Assembly (NCBI GenBank): GCA_030430105.1
Contig: JAUIFW010000004.1
Location: forward strand, 1 to 21,977
Source of the DNA: a bacterium
GTDB taxonomy: Bacteria > Patescibacteria > Gracilibacteria > 1-14-2-50-48-13
Direction of reading: 5' to 3'
DNA: 21,977 nucleotides
In this document: positions 12,055 to 19,550 of the stretch, in pieces
Numbering within the stretch: the stretch's first letter is position 1
Layout of the letters: the number at the start of each line of letters is the position of its first letter
Program-made: the position numbers and the translations under genes
The notes under the pieces: generated by a model
Seen by the model: only the letters and a program-made list of their open reading frames with translations
Database searches by the model: none
Told to the model about the DNA's origin: nothing

Positions 12055-13194
12055 TCATTGCTCCCCTCGAAGCTGCTTCACTGCCTCCACCGTATCCTTC
12101 GCCTTAAACAAGAACGAGCCAGAAACAATACAGTCAGCTCCATGAGAGCGGGCTATCTTTGAGGTCTCTGCATCCATCCCTCCATCCACATTGATATGCA
12201 TATCAGGATAACTAGCACGAACCTTTGCAATAGTTTCGAGCGCTTCAGCGATGATCTCCTGGCCACTACAGCCAGGCTCTACGGTCATAATAAGCACGTG
12301 GGACACTAGTGGAAGCAGCTTCTCTATCTCTGAAAAGGGGGTAGATGGACGCCAAGTAAGACCTGGTCGCAAATCATGTGTAAGAGCAGTCTCAATAACG
12401 TCTTGCTCGCGTCCCCTTATAGTCTCCGTGTGGAGGTAGACCACATCGCAGTACGGTGACATATCCGGGAGGTATGGCAAAGGATCCTCCACCATGAGGT
12501 GAGCATCTATAGGAATATCTGTCTGAAGGTGTTTGAGAAGTGGCATACCAAAGGTCATGTTTGGTACGAATCGATAATCCATCACATCAAAATGCCACCG
12601 ATCCACAAGTGGTTCGAGTCGACTCACTTCCTCCTGCAGTCGACTGAGGTCACAGCTGAGTAGTGAGGGCGACACTTCTACATCTGTGGGGTTCGAGAGC
12701 GCTTGGAGTGGGACTTCACGAAAGTTCTCCTCCTCTATGGCCTCCACCTTCCCAACACGTCGCTCGTGCCGACCAGCCTCCCAAGAGGTGGAAAGAAAAG
12801 CACTGATAAGGGTTTTCATCTCTTCCTCAGAACTAAGGTCTGCAGAGAGACAAAGCATCTGCGCATGGTCATCCTTTGCACTGCTGATCGCTTGTGTTTC
12901 CGTAGTAGCCAAGGCTGCGCGTACCCCTTTAAACTTATTCGCAACAATACACACACCTCCACCACTGCGGCACATCACGATACCACGAGCCTCTGGATCT
13001 CTTTGTATGTGAAGAGCCACCTCGGATGCAAAGTCCGGGTAGTCATCCGCAGAATCACAGGGCACATTGCCAAAATAGGTGACAAGGTGGCCTTGCTCCT
13101 CAAGCCAAGCAATGAGAGCCGGGGCAACCTTGCAGCCGCCATGATCGAAGCCGAAGTAAATAGTCTGAGACATGTGAGTCGGTAAGGGCATCAT
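12055..13194 (-). CDS. Fused ribose-5-phosphate isomerase B and ribulose-phosphate 3-epimerase
   Basis: One frame of 379 codons joins two pentose-phosphate enzymes. The N-terminal RpiB domain (to about residue 155) has FGFDHGG, the catalytic-Cys loop VMCRSGGG, ANKFKGVRAA, the DDHAQ His and the GRHERR phosphate site. The C-terminal Rpe domain (from about 175) is a TIM barrel with VSPSLLSCDL, WHFDVMD (His and Asp ligands), DAHLMVEDP, MTVEPGCSGQ and INVDGG. Both active sites look complete, so the protein should interconvert ribose-5-P, ribulose-5-P and xylulose-5-P without releasing the shared intermediate far. The start is uncertain: a reverse-strand TATACT box favours a leaderless start at 13191 or 13194, whereas family alignment favours the Met at 13173. 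Confidence 0.93.
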   Translation of the reverse strand: MMPLPTHMSQTIYFGFDHGGCKVAPALIAWLEEQGHLVTYFGNVPCDSADDYPDFASEVALHIQRDPEARGIVMCRSGGGVCIVANKFKGVRAALATTETQAISSAKDDHAQMLCLSADLSSEEEMKTLISAFLSTSWEAGRHERRVGKVEAIEEENFREVPLQALSNPTDVEVSPSLLSCDLSRLQEEVSRLEPLVDRWHFDVMDYRFVPNMTFGMPLLKHLQTDIPIDAHLMVEDPLPYLPDMSPYCDVVYLHTETIRGREQDVIETALTHDLRPGLTWRPSTPFSEIEKLLPLVSHVLIMTVEPGCSGQEIIAEALETIAKVRASYPDMHINVDGGMDAETSKIARSHGADCIVSGSFLFKAKDTVEAVKQLRGEQ

Positions 13195-13197
13195 TTA

Positions 13198-13203
13198 AGT
13201 ATA
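13198..13203 (-). promoter_or_regulatory. -10 box of the rpiB-rpe fusion, leaderless arrangement
   Basis: TATACT on the reverse strand lies 3 nt before the first ATG and 6 nt before the second ATG of the fusion gene. This is where transcription would begin at or beside the start codon. Confidence 0.5.
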
Positions 13204-13214
13204 CCATACACGAG

Positions 13215-14315
13215 CTAGTTTAGTAAGTCCTCCACATGCACAAACCCCAAATCCTTACCCTTCCAAGCCCCAGTGCCGATCTCCTCACTAGTCGTAGTGA
13301 TAAAAGTTTGAATATGCGAGGGAATATGGGAAAGCAGCTGCTCCTGACGCTTGTCGTCCAGCTCAGAAAACACATCATCCAAGAGTAAGAGCGGAGATCG
13401 CCCCGTATGCTCCTCAATATAGCCGATTTCCGCAAGTTTCAGGGCGAGCACCATGCTCCTCGTGTCCCCTCGACTGGCATAGGTGGTGATGCCACGATTT
13501 TCGCATTGGAAGAGAATATCATCGCGATGCGCCCCCTTCGATGTGGACTCAAAAAGCAAATCCTTGTCGAGGCTGGATTGAAGTCCCGCATAAATATCTG
13601 AGGGGGTATATTCCTCAAGCTGCATTGAGGGCTCGTAAAGGAGCTCAAATTGCCCCTCAGTGCCCGATATATCGCGATAGAGCTTCGAGAGTGGTTCCGC
13701 AAGTTGCTCCATGAGTCGGTCACGCTCCTGCATGATATGCGCCATATGCTCACTAAGTGGCTGATCCCAGGCGGAGAGCTCATCCTTAGAGGCCTCTCGA
13801 CGTTTGATTCGCTTGAGAAGTGCATTGCGCTGCTTTAGGAGTTTTTGGTACTGCACCAGGTGATGCAAGTACACAGGGGAGCTTTGTGCGAGGAGCATAT
13901 CCACATACTTTCGTCGGTTGCCAGGAGCAATGAGAAGCATATTAATGTCGTCAGGGGAGAAGAACACCACATTGCTTTGCCCTACATATTCTCCGTAGCT
14001 GTACTCCACGTCGTTGATGAGGTACTTCCGCCCTTTCTTGGGGTGAAACGCAACGCGCACGTCAAAGTTCCGGCTTCTATTCTTGTCTTCAAACTGTCCT
14101 TCAATACGAAAAAATCCTTGATCCCATTGGAGTACATCCTTCACACGGTTGGTACGAAAAGACTTCACAAAGGAAAGGAAGTACATGGCTTCGAGTATAT
14201 TGGTTTTCCCAATAGTATTGGGTCCCACAAAACACACGAGCTGATGCTGTGGAATCTCCAGACTCAGGGACTGGAATTTTCTAAACTGTGTTAGAGTAAG
14301 GTGGGTAAGGCGCAT
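13215..14315 (-). CDS. recF: DNA replication and repair protein RecF
   Basis: This 366-residue SMC-like ATPase starts with the RecF-typical MRLTHLTLTQFRKFQ. The Walker A loop is GPNTIGKTNILEAM, where the usual second Gly (GxNGxGKT) is Thr. Other visible motifs are FFSPDDINML, the ABC signature region (TYASRGDTRSMVLALKLAE) and Walker B LLLLDDVFSELD. RecF loads RecA at gaps with RecO and RecR; neither is adjacent. The gene shares a 35-bp divergent intergenic region with the nucleotidyltransferase-fold gene. A TAGAAT box 8 nt before the ATG suggests a nearly leaderless mRNA. Confidence 0.95.
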   Translation of the reverse strand: MRLTHLTLTQFRKFQSLSLEIPQHQLVCFVGPNTIGKTNILEAMYFLSFVKSFRTNRVKDVLQWDQGFFRIEGQFEDKNRSRNFDVRVAFHPKKGRKYLINDVEYSYGEYVGQSNVVFFSPDDINMLLIAPGNRRKYVDMLLAQSSPVYLHHLVQYQKLLKQRNALLKRIKRREASKDELSAWDQPLSEHMAHIMQERDRLMEQLAEPLSKLYRDISGTEGQFELLYEPSMQLEEYTPSDIYAGLQSSLDKDLLFESTSKGAHRDDILFQCENRGITTYASRGDTRSMVLALKLAEIGYIEEHTGRSPLLLLDDVFSELDDKRQEQLLSHIPSHIQTFITTTSEEIGTGAWKGKDLGFVHVEDLLN

Positions 14316-14322
14316 AGGTACA

Positions 14323-14329
14323 TATTCTA
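14323..14329. promoter_or_regulatory. Overlapping divergent -10 boxes
   Basis: TATTCT (14323-14328, forward, toward the nucleotidyltransferase-fold gene) and TAGAAT (14324-14329, reverse, toward recF) occupy the same bases in the 35-bp divergent gap. The two promoters should compete for polymerase. Confidence 0.45.
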
Positions 14330-14350
14330 CTTAGGCTAAAGAAATAGGGC

Positions 14351-15301
14351 ATGGGCAAGAAAGTCAAGCAAATGCAGCCAGGAATCGAGGAAATTACGCA
14401 GGTACTTCGCGATACGCTTGCCTTTTTTGCTTTGTTTGAGCGGCCTTTGCAAGAGGAGGAGCTACTGCAGTTCCTGTATGTTCACGAGAAGTTCAGAGAA
14501 GATAGAGCTTGGTATGCTAGTAGGGGGGCAAAGAGCGTGCTCCTCGATGTAGTATCAACCAACAAACAGTTCAAAGAAAAAAATGGATGGTGGTATCTGA
14601 GTGATGCGACATATTCTATGGAACCAGAGGAGTTCCAGGGTCGGGCTCAGAAATACTGGAAGCGCGTAGATCGCTATATGCCTCTTCTTCGATTCATCCC
14701 CTTCATCAGGAATGTCAGCGTCGGCAACACCCTTGCTTTTGATACGATTAAGCCAAAGGGGAGTGATATAGATCTCCTGATTATCACGGCAAAAGGACAT
14801 ATTTGGGAGGCGCGACTATGGACCACCATCTTACTGCAGCTCCTCGGTGTACGTCGGCATGGTAACAAAACACAAAGGCGATTTTGCTTGAGTTTTTATG
14901 TCGCTGAGGATGCGCTTGATTTTACCCCTATTCTTAAAGGGGAGGATATATACATGCAGTTTTGGCTGGCCACTTTGGTGCCACTATGGGGTGAAGACGC
15001 GTACGTGAAACTCTGCAGAGAAAATCGGCATCTACTCGAGGCATTCCCAAGGTTATCAGCGAAGAGCATGCGCTTTCGAAAGGAAGTAGGAAGGGTGCAA
15101 AAACTTAAAGAATCCCTATCATTCAGGTGGGCTTCGAATCTAGCTAAGTGGCTCCAAGCAAAAAAGATGCAACATCTCCCTGTGGCACAGACAAAGGAAT
15201 CCTCTATAGTGGTTTCCGACAAGATGCTGAAATTCCACAACAAGGACAGGCGTGAAGAGTTTCGGGATCGTTGGAACAAGCTTCGTAATCCAGACTCATG
15301 A
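14351..15301 (+). CDS. Nucleotidyltransferase-fold protein of unknown substrate
   Basis: This 316-residue protein has a Pol-beta-type nucleotidyltransferase core: SVGNTLAFDTIKPKGSDIDLLIIT, where GS followed by D-x-D supplies the metal ligands. An N-terminal winged-helix-like region (about residues 10-90, FFALFERPLQEEELLQFLY) precedes it, and a long helical basic C-terminus follows. Families with this layout modify RNA, proteins or small molecules; I cannot assign a substrate. Its stop overlaps the start of the phosphoesterase gene (ATGA), so the two are translationally coupled. Confidence 0.7.
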   Translation: MGKKVKQMQPGIEEITQVLRDTLAFFALFERPLQEEELLQFLYVHEKFREDRAWYASRGAKSVLLDVVSTNKQFKEKNGWWYLSDATYSMEPEEFQGRAQKYWKRVDRYMPLLRFIPFIRNVSVGNTLAFDTIKPKGSDIDLLIITAKGHIWEARLWTTILLQLLGVRRHGNKTQRRFCLSFYVAEDALDFTPILKGEDIYMQFWLATLVPLWGEDAYVKLCRENRHLLEAFPRLSAKSMRFRKEVGRVQKLKESLSFRWASNLAKWLQAKKMQHLPVAQTKESSIVVSDKMLKFHNKDRREEFRDRWNKLRNPDS

Positions 15302-15828
15302 TTGTCCTGTTTCTTTCCGATACACACGACCAGCCCAAATATATTGAGCAGATGTGGCAAACCCTTGAGGAGAAGCAGATTCGCCCAGCTGTGGTTATTC
15401 ATTGTGGAGACCTGGTACATCCAGAGATGCTAGCCCACATCAAACAAAAAGGAGTACCGACCTACTACGCAATGGGCAACAATGAAGAGGGGCTCGAGGA
15501 GCAGCTCATGCAAGAAGCGCAGCAGGTGGGAGTGGAAATGTCTCTAGATGTGGGAGCCATAGAGGTAGATGGGAAGCGAATCGCGTTCACGCATCTACCT
15601 AGGGTTGCAGAAAGTTTGGTCGGGTTTGGTTCCTATGATGTAGTGGCTTTTGGCCATACGCATAGAAAGTATCTAGAGGAGCGAAATGGCTGCATTCTAC
15701 TCAACCCTGGAGATATGGTTGGTAGGCATGGCGATCCTTCTGTGGCACTCTACGACACGCAGACCTCCAAGGTGGAATTTATAGAGCTTCCAAAGCATAC
15801 ACGTAGCTATCATTTTGCCACGGCATGA
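15298..15828 (+). CDS. YfcE/MJ0936-type metallophosphoesterase
   Basis: This 176-residue calcineurin-like phosphodiesterase shows the metal ligands in order: D-x-H in LSDTHDQ (residues 8-10), HCGDL, the GNNE Asn, a His in FTHLP, and FGHTH. NPGD near the C-terminus is also typical of YfcE/MJ0936 enzymes, which cleave phosphodiesters or phosphomonoesters with two divalent metals. The usual G-H of the fourth motif is T-H here. The start overlaps the previous stop by ATGA. The 3' end overlaps the convergent regulator gene by 19 bp. Confidence 0.9.
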   Translation: MIVLFLSDTHDQPKYIEQMWQTLEEKQIRPAVVIHCGDLVHPEMLAHIKQKGVPTYYAMGNNEEGLEEQLMQEAQQVGVEMSLDVGAIEVDGKRIAFTHLPRVAESLVGFGSYDVVAFGHTHRKYLEERNGCILLNPGDMVGRHGDPSVALYDTQTSKVEFIELPKHTRSYHFATA

Positions 15829-16562
15829 AGATTGGAGAGGAGCGTTGTGCGAAACAGGTGCTCCAAGGAAGTCGCCCACGCATCATGGAGTATGCGCACC
15901 CCCTGTATAACGCCCTTGTCCTCAGAAAAAAATCCACACTGCTTTTTATCTGAGAGAAGAAGGTCTCCCGACAGTTCACAGGTGTCCCACTCGGTTACCC
16001 AGTGGCGGCTTAATGGTGCCAATTCTTCTTTGGTGAATTCCCCAGGTGGCAGAAAGACATAGACTTCCGCATTGGTCGCAGCGAGGAAGCGGAAGAGGGT
16101 TTCGGAAAGTAGTCGTCGAACTTCTTTACTGTGCCTACGAAGATACACGTAGAGTTCCTCTTCTCCTTGAAAATGATGGAGAAGAGAGCGAAGTCCATCC
16201 ATCCCCTGATACACCTCAGCATGGAGTCCACCAGGCGTCCTGTCTGGGGTATCAGGTAGACGAGCGAGTGCCGTATCAAGCTCCTCCTCAAGCAGCTTCC
16301 ATTCCCGCCTGCGCTGCTGCACGTACTCGATCACCGTCTGGGCAGGGGCGACTTTGAAGTAGTGCATATTATTTTTGAGTATCATGGTAGCGAGTCCTTT
16401 CTCTACCAATCGCTTCAGCGTGATGTAGGTGGTAATGCGATGAATGCCAGAGCGCTCAGAAATCACAGAGGCAGGCTGCAGTCCAAGGGGAAATGCAGCA
16501 AGAAAGATTTCCAGTTCCTTATCTGAGAGGCCAATACGCTTTAAAAGGGTACGAAGTTCCAT
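15810..16562 (-). CDS. TrmB-like transcriptional regulator
   Basis: This 250-residue protein begins with a winged helix-turn-helix of TrmB type (residues about 1-65: LLKRIGLSDKELEIFLAAF, then a recognition helix around RSGIHRITTYITLKRLVEKGL). A short coiled coil follows (about 80-95), then an alpha/beta effector domain. Such regulators bind sugars or other small ligands and are frequent in archaea and CPR bacteria. The frame extends upstream to 16619, but the chosen Met fits the family start and gives a normal helix 1. It diverges from the phosphoribosyltransferase-like gene; a palindrome between them is a likely operator. Confidence 0.8.
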   Translation of the reverse strand: MELRTLLKRIGLSDKELEIFLAAFPLGLQPASVISERSGIHRITTYITLKRLVEKGLATMILKNNMHYFKVAPAQTVIEYVQQRRREWKLLEEELDTALARLPDTPDRTPGGLHAEVYQGMDGLRSLLHHFQGEEELYVYLRRHSKEVRRLLSETLFRFLAATNAEVYVFLPPGEFTKEELAPLSRHWVTEWDTCELSGDLLLSDKKQCGFFSEDKGVIQGVRILHDAWATSLEHLFRTTLLSNLHAVAK

Positions 16563-16626
16563 AGACACGGGTGAGCAAATACATGAGCCTAGCGTAAAAA
16601 TCAGCTGCAACATTCGCAAAGAATTA

Positions 16627-16647
16627 TCACGAATTAATTTTTCGTGA
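16627..16647. promoter_or_regulatory. Palindromic operator candidate between divergent genes
   Basis: TCACGAA-N7-TTCGTGA is a perfect inverted repeat with 7-bp arms. It lies 18 bp upstream of the forward promoter and 65 bp from the regulator's preferred start. Dimeric TrmB-family proteins bind palindromes of this kind, so it is the obvious candidate site. Confidence 0.6.
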
Positions 16648-16664
16648 AGCGCAAAAAGTTGCGG

Positions 16665-16693
16665 TTGTCATCAAGAAACGAAAGGGGTACTCT
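16665..16693 (+). promoter_or_regulatory. Promoter of the phosphoribosyltransferase-like gene
   Basis: TTGTCA (16665-16670) and TACTCT (16688-16693) are separated by exactly 17 bp, giving a leader of about 27 nt. No Shine-Dalgarno site precedes the ATG. Confidence 0.65.
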
Positions 16694-16726
16694 TTTTTTT
16701 GAAATTTATGTCTAACACTTGTACCC

Positions 16727-17728
16727 ATGCCAGAGACAATGATCAAACGGGGACTTACACCCGATCCAGAACACGTCGCAGTGACGAATCAAAAAATGGA
16801 AGAATTTGAAAATGAACGAGTCAATCTCATCGAGAAAGCCGTTCATTTTTCAAATGAGAAGAGAAAGGCCATCTTGAGCACACTTGAGTCTGACATGTTC
16901 GGGAGGCTCGAAGATGGTGAGAAGTTTCACCCGCTCACAGAGGATGAGTTGGCAGTGCTTCATTATGAACTCCAAAAGTACGAGGAATCAGGTCAGCTCA
17001 CTGTATTTACGAATATTGAGCCTGAGTTGCATAAAACGGTAAACAATATGCGAATCAAGCAACTCACAGGAGTAGAGTATCCTGAGCTCTATGTGAAGGA
17101 GGGAGAGCGTTTAGTCAATGAAGCACTATCAAGAATGCATGTGTCTGGAGTCTTTCGTCCCCAAGATGCCAGAATGATGATACTATGGAGAGCGGCTCTT
17201 ATAGGAGCAAGGCCAGGGCATATGCAAGGAATTAGAAAATTTGAGCATGAGAACACTTCAAGAGATGAGCATACTCTAGAAACAATTGTTACCGACGAGG
17301 CTGAGGAACTAAGGGATATCATGAATGAGCGCTATGTAGATGAAAAGGAGGTCCACATTATCTTCGATCCAATGCTTGCTACAAGTGGATCAATGGAAGA
17401 TGCGCTCATGGAAAAACTAAATCATGCAAAGGAGGAGAAAGTTGTGATCTTATGTCTATTTGCGGCACCTGAAGGGCTGTGGCATATCCTCAAAGAATAT
17501 CCAAATGTGGAAGTATTTGTTGTAAAGGTAGACACTAGGTTAAATAGCGAAGGGTTTATCGAGCCAGGAGTGGGCGACAGTGGTGATCTCACTTTCAATA
17601 GCATGACCTTGGAGGATAAAATAGAGTTTCACCGACAAATGTTGAAGTTAGCCATTATCAAGAATTTGAGAGTCCATGACATGCTAGGAGAAAGACTTGG
17701 TGTGCAAAAGCAAAAAGCACTCGTATAA
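16727..17728 (+). CDS. Uracil phosphoribosyltransferase-like protein with N-terminal extension
   Basis: The C-terminal part of this 333-residue protein is a type I phosphoribosyltransferase of the UPRTase group. It has the PRPP loop FDPMLATSGS (about residues 213-222; DPMLATGGS in UPRTases) and a uracil-binding-like PGVGDSGD (280-287). UPRTases make UMP from uracil and PRPP in pyrimidine salvage. An extra helical region of about 105 residues with many Glu and Lys precedes the catalytic domain and is not part of normal 210-residue UPRTases. The usual RAGL substrate loop is altered (LWRAALIGARPG), so the base specificity may differ. Its promoter faces a TrmB-like regulator across a palindrome. 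Confidence 0.8.
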   Translation: MPETMIKRGLTPDPEHVAVTNQKMEEFENERVNLIEKAVHFSNEKRKAILSTLESDMFGRLEDGEKFHPLTEDELAVLHYELQKYEESGQLTVFTNIEPELHKTVNNMRIKQLTGVEYPELYVKEGERLVNEALSRMHVSGVFRPQDARMMILWRAALIGARPGHMQGIRKFEHENTSRDEHTLETIVTDEAEELRDIMNERYVDEKEVHIIFDPMLATSGSMEDALMEKLNHAKEEKVVILCLFAAPEGLWHILKEYPNVEVFVVKVDTRLNSEGFIEPGVGDSGDLTFNSMTLEDKIEFHRQMLKLAIIKNLRVHDMLGERLGVQKQKALV

Positions 17729-17729
17729 T
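17724..17729 (+). promoter_or_regulatory. -10 box placed for a leaderless mRNA
   Basis: A perfect TATAAT lies exactly 6 nt before the ATG at 17736. It overlaps the last codons of the upstream gene. This supports 17736, not 17697, as the start of the glycosyltransferase. Confidence 0.65.
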
Positions 17730-17735
17730 AGCTCC

Positions 17736-18812
17736 ATGCATGTAGCACTACTTGTCGACAGTATAGATACACAGCAAGCGGGCGTAGCCATCTACGCCCA
17801 GGAGCTCATAAAGGCGCTTCTAGAGAGAGCGCCTTCTTCTATGCGTTTCACCGTCATCCATGTGAAGGAAAATGAGTTCTTCGAAGGTCTTCCACATGCG
17901 ATACTAGGGTACCCCAATTTGCCCCTTGGGAGCCAGACCTGGAGAATGCTGCATACCCTGCCAAAACTCCTCAGGGAACTCAATGTGGATGTGGTGCATG
18001 ACACCTTTCACATGGCGCCCTTTTTGCAAACCCATGCGTCCTATAAGAGAGTGGTAACCATCCACGACCTCACCCCCATATTGTTTCCTGAGCATCATGT
18101 ATGGCGTGGGCCGCTACTCCACAAGCTTTTGCTTCCTAGAATACTTCGAAACGCTGACGCAATCATTTGCCCATCAGAGTCTACGAAACAAGATGTCCTA
18201 GAGTTTGAACAACACATACAGGAACCAAGCGTCATACCTCTCGCTCCAAGGAATCTGGGTACCCCTAAAAGCATGCCAGTAGAAAAGCCGTTCATATTGT
18301 TTGTAGGGACCTTGGAGCCTAGGAAAAGGGTCACGATGCTCCTTGAAGCGTTTGAGGCTCTGGATATGAACATTGATCTCGTATTAGCTGGTGAAATGGG
18401 ATGGAAAAGCTCTTCGATCCAAAAGGCTATACAGTCATCTTCGAAAAAGGATCAAATTCATCTACTTGGTAGAGTCTCTGATAGCGAGCTCGCATGGCTC
18501 TATCAGAACACTAGAGGCGTAGTATATCCTTCCATCTACGAGGGATTTGGGCTCCCTCCACTCGAGGCTATGGCATATGGAGCGCCTGTGATTGTATCAA
18601 AGAACTCCAGCCTCATAGAAGTGGGAGGTGAAGCTGCCATGTATCTAGATGGTGGTGCTGGTGACCTCAAAAACATGCTGAAGAAACTTCTAAATAGCCC
18701 TGAGGAAGAAAAACTACGCGCTACTCTTGGGAAAAAACATGCTGCATCTTTTAGCTGGAAACGCACCGCAGAACAAACCATAGAGGTGTACCAGACTCTA
18801 CGGTCTATTTGA
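17736..18812 (+). CDS. Glycosyltransferase family 4 protein
   Basis: This 358-residue GT-B enzyme starts with MHVALLVDSID and a GVAIYAQEL glycine motif in the acceptor domain. The C-terminal donor domain has FVGTLEPRKR, LLGRVSDSELAWLY, and the E-x7-E signature YEGFGLPPLEAMAYG. It should transfer a sugar from a nucleotide donor to a growing surface glycan at the inner membrane. The longer frame to 17697 overlaps the upstream gene; the TATAAT box and family alignment favour 17736. It opens the polysaccharide cluster. Confidence 0.9.
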   Translation: MHVALLVDSIDTQQAGVAIYAQELIKALLERAPSSMRFTVIHVKENEFFEGLPHAILGYPNLPLGSQTWRMLHTLPKLLRELNVDVVHDTFHMAPFLQTHASYKRVVTIHDLTPILFPEHHVWRGPLLHKLLLPRILRNADAIICPSESTKQDVLEFEQHIQEPSVIPLAPRNLGTPKSMPVEKPFILFVGTLEPRKRVTMLLEAFEALDMNIDLVLAGEMGWKSSSIQKAIQSSSKKDQIHLLGRVSDSELAWLYQNTRGVVYPSIYEGFGLPPLEAMAYGAPVIVSKNSSLIEVGGEAAMYLDGGAGDLKNMLKKLLNSPEEEKLRATLGKKHAASFSWKRTAEQTIEVYQTLRSI

Positions 18813-18860
18813 CTTACGCGGCATCATCTGTACCGTAATACACGATCATAACGTAATCCT

Positions 18861-19550
18861 ATGAAAGGAATCATTTTGGCAGGTGGAAATGGAACAAGGC
18901 TGCAGCCCTGCACCCTTGTAACGAGCAAGCAGCTGCTTCCTCTGTATAGCAAGCCCATGATTTACTATCCCCTTGAGACACTCATGAGGGCTGGGATCAA
19001 AGATATTCTCATTATCGTGGCACCAGATAGAGCAGGTGATTTCCTAAGGTTCCTAGGGAGTGGAAAGGAATTCGGGTGTAGGTTTACCTATGAAATTCAA
19101 GATGAGCCGAAGGGGCTCTCAGAAGCCTTCCTTATTGGAGAAAGCTTCATCGGTAACAATGATGTGACACTGATACTAGGAGACAATTATTTTGAGAATG
19201 ATTTTGCAGAAGATATTAAAAGCTTTGATGGTGGGGCACGAGTCTTTGCAAAAGAGGTCGAGGATCCAAACCGCTATGGTGTTGTATCTTTTGATGAACA
19301 CAATCAGGTAGAGTCCATTGAAGAAAAACCTTCGAAGCCCAAGTCAAATTTTGCCGTAACTGGGCTCTACGTATACGATCATACCTGTGTGGAAAAGGCA
19401 AAAAGTTTGAAGCCATCCGCAAGAGGAGAGCTAGAAATCACTGACCTCAACCGCTTGTACCTCGAAGAGGGTACGCTCGATGTGCGAACTTTTGACGGAG
19501 ATTGGTATGAAGCCACCTGTAAGGTACGGGAAAAGGCACTTGCGTCATGA
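18861..19550 (+). CDS. Sugar-1-phosphate nucleotidyltransferase (RmlA-like)
   Basis: This 229-residue protein begins with [16 protein letters not shown], the NTP-binding loop of glucose-1-phosphate thymidylyl/uridylyltransferases. Further motifs are [26 protein letters not shown] (metal Asp), [20 protein letters not shown] and [14 protein letters not shown]. It activates a hexose-1-phosphate for the neighbouring glycosyltransferases. It is shorter than RmlA (about 290) and ends soon after WYEAT, where the family usually has W-x-D-x-G; the metal-binding Asp is thus Glu. Whether it is fully active is uncertain. Its stop overlaps the next start by 4 bp. Confidence 0.88.
   Translation: MKGIILAGGNGTRLQPCTLVTSKQLLPLYSKPMIYYPLETLMRAGIKDILIIVAPDRAGDFLRFLGSGKEFGCRFTYEIQDEPKGLSEAFLIGESFIGNNDVTLILGDNYFENDFAEDIKSFDGGARVFAKEVEDPNRYGVVSFDEHNQVESIEEKPSKPKSNFAVTGLYVYDHTCVEKAKSLKPSARGELEITDLNRLYLEEGTLDVRTFDGDWYEATCKVREKALAS

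Noticed and set aside
12703..13185. Forward frame of 160 codons inside the rpiB-rpe fusion
   Set aside because: Antisense shadow of a conserved enzyme; no own signals or recognisable motifs.
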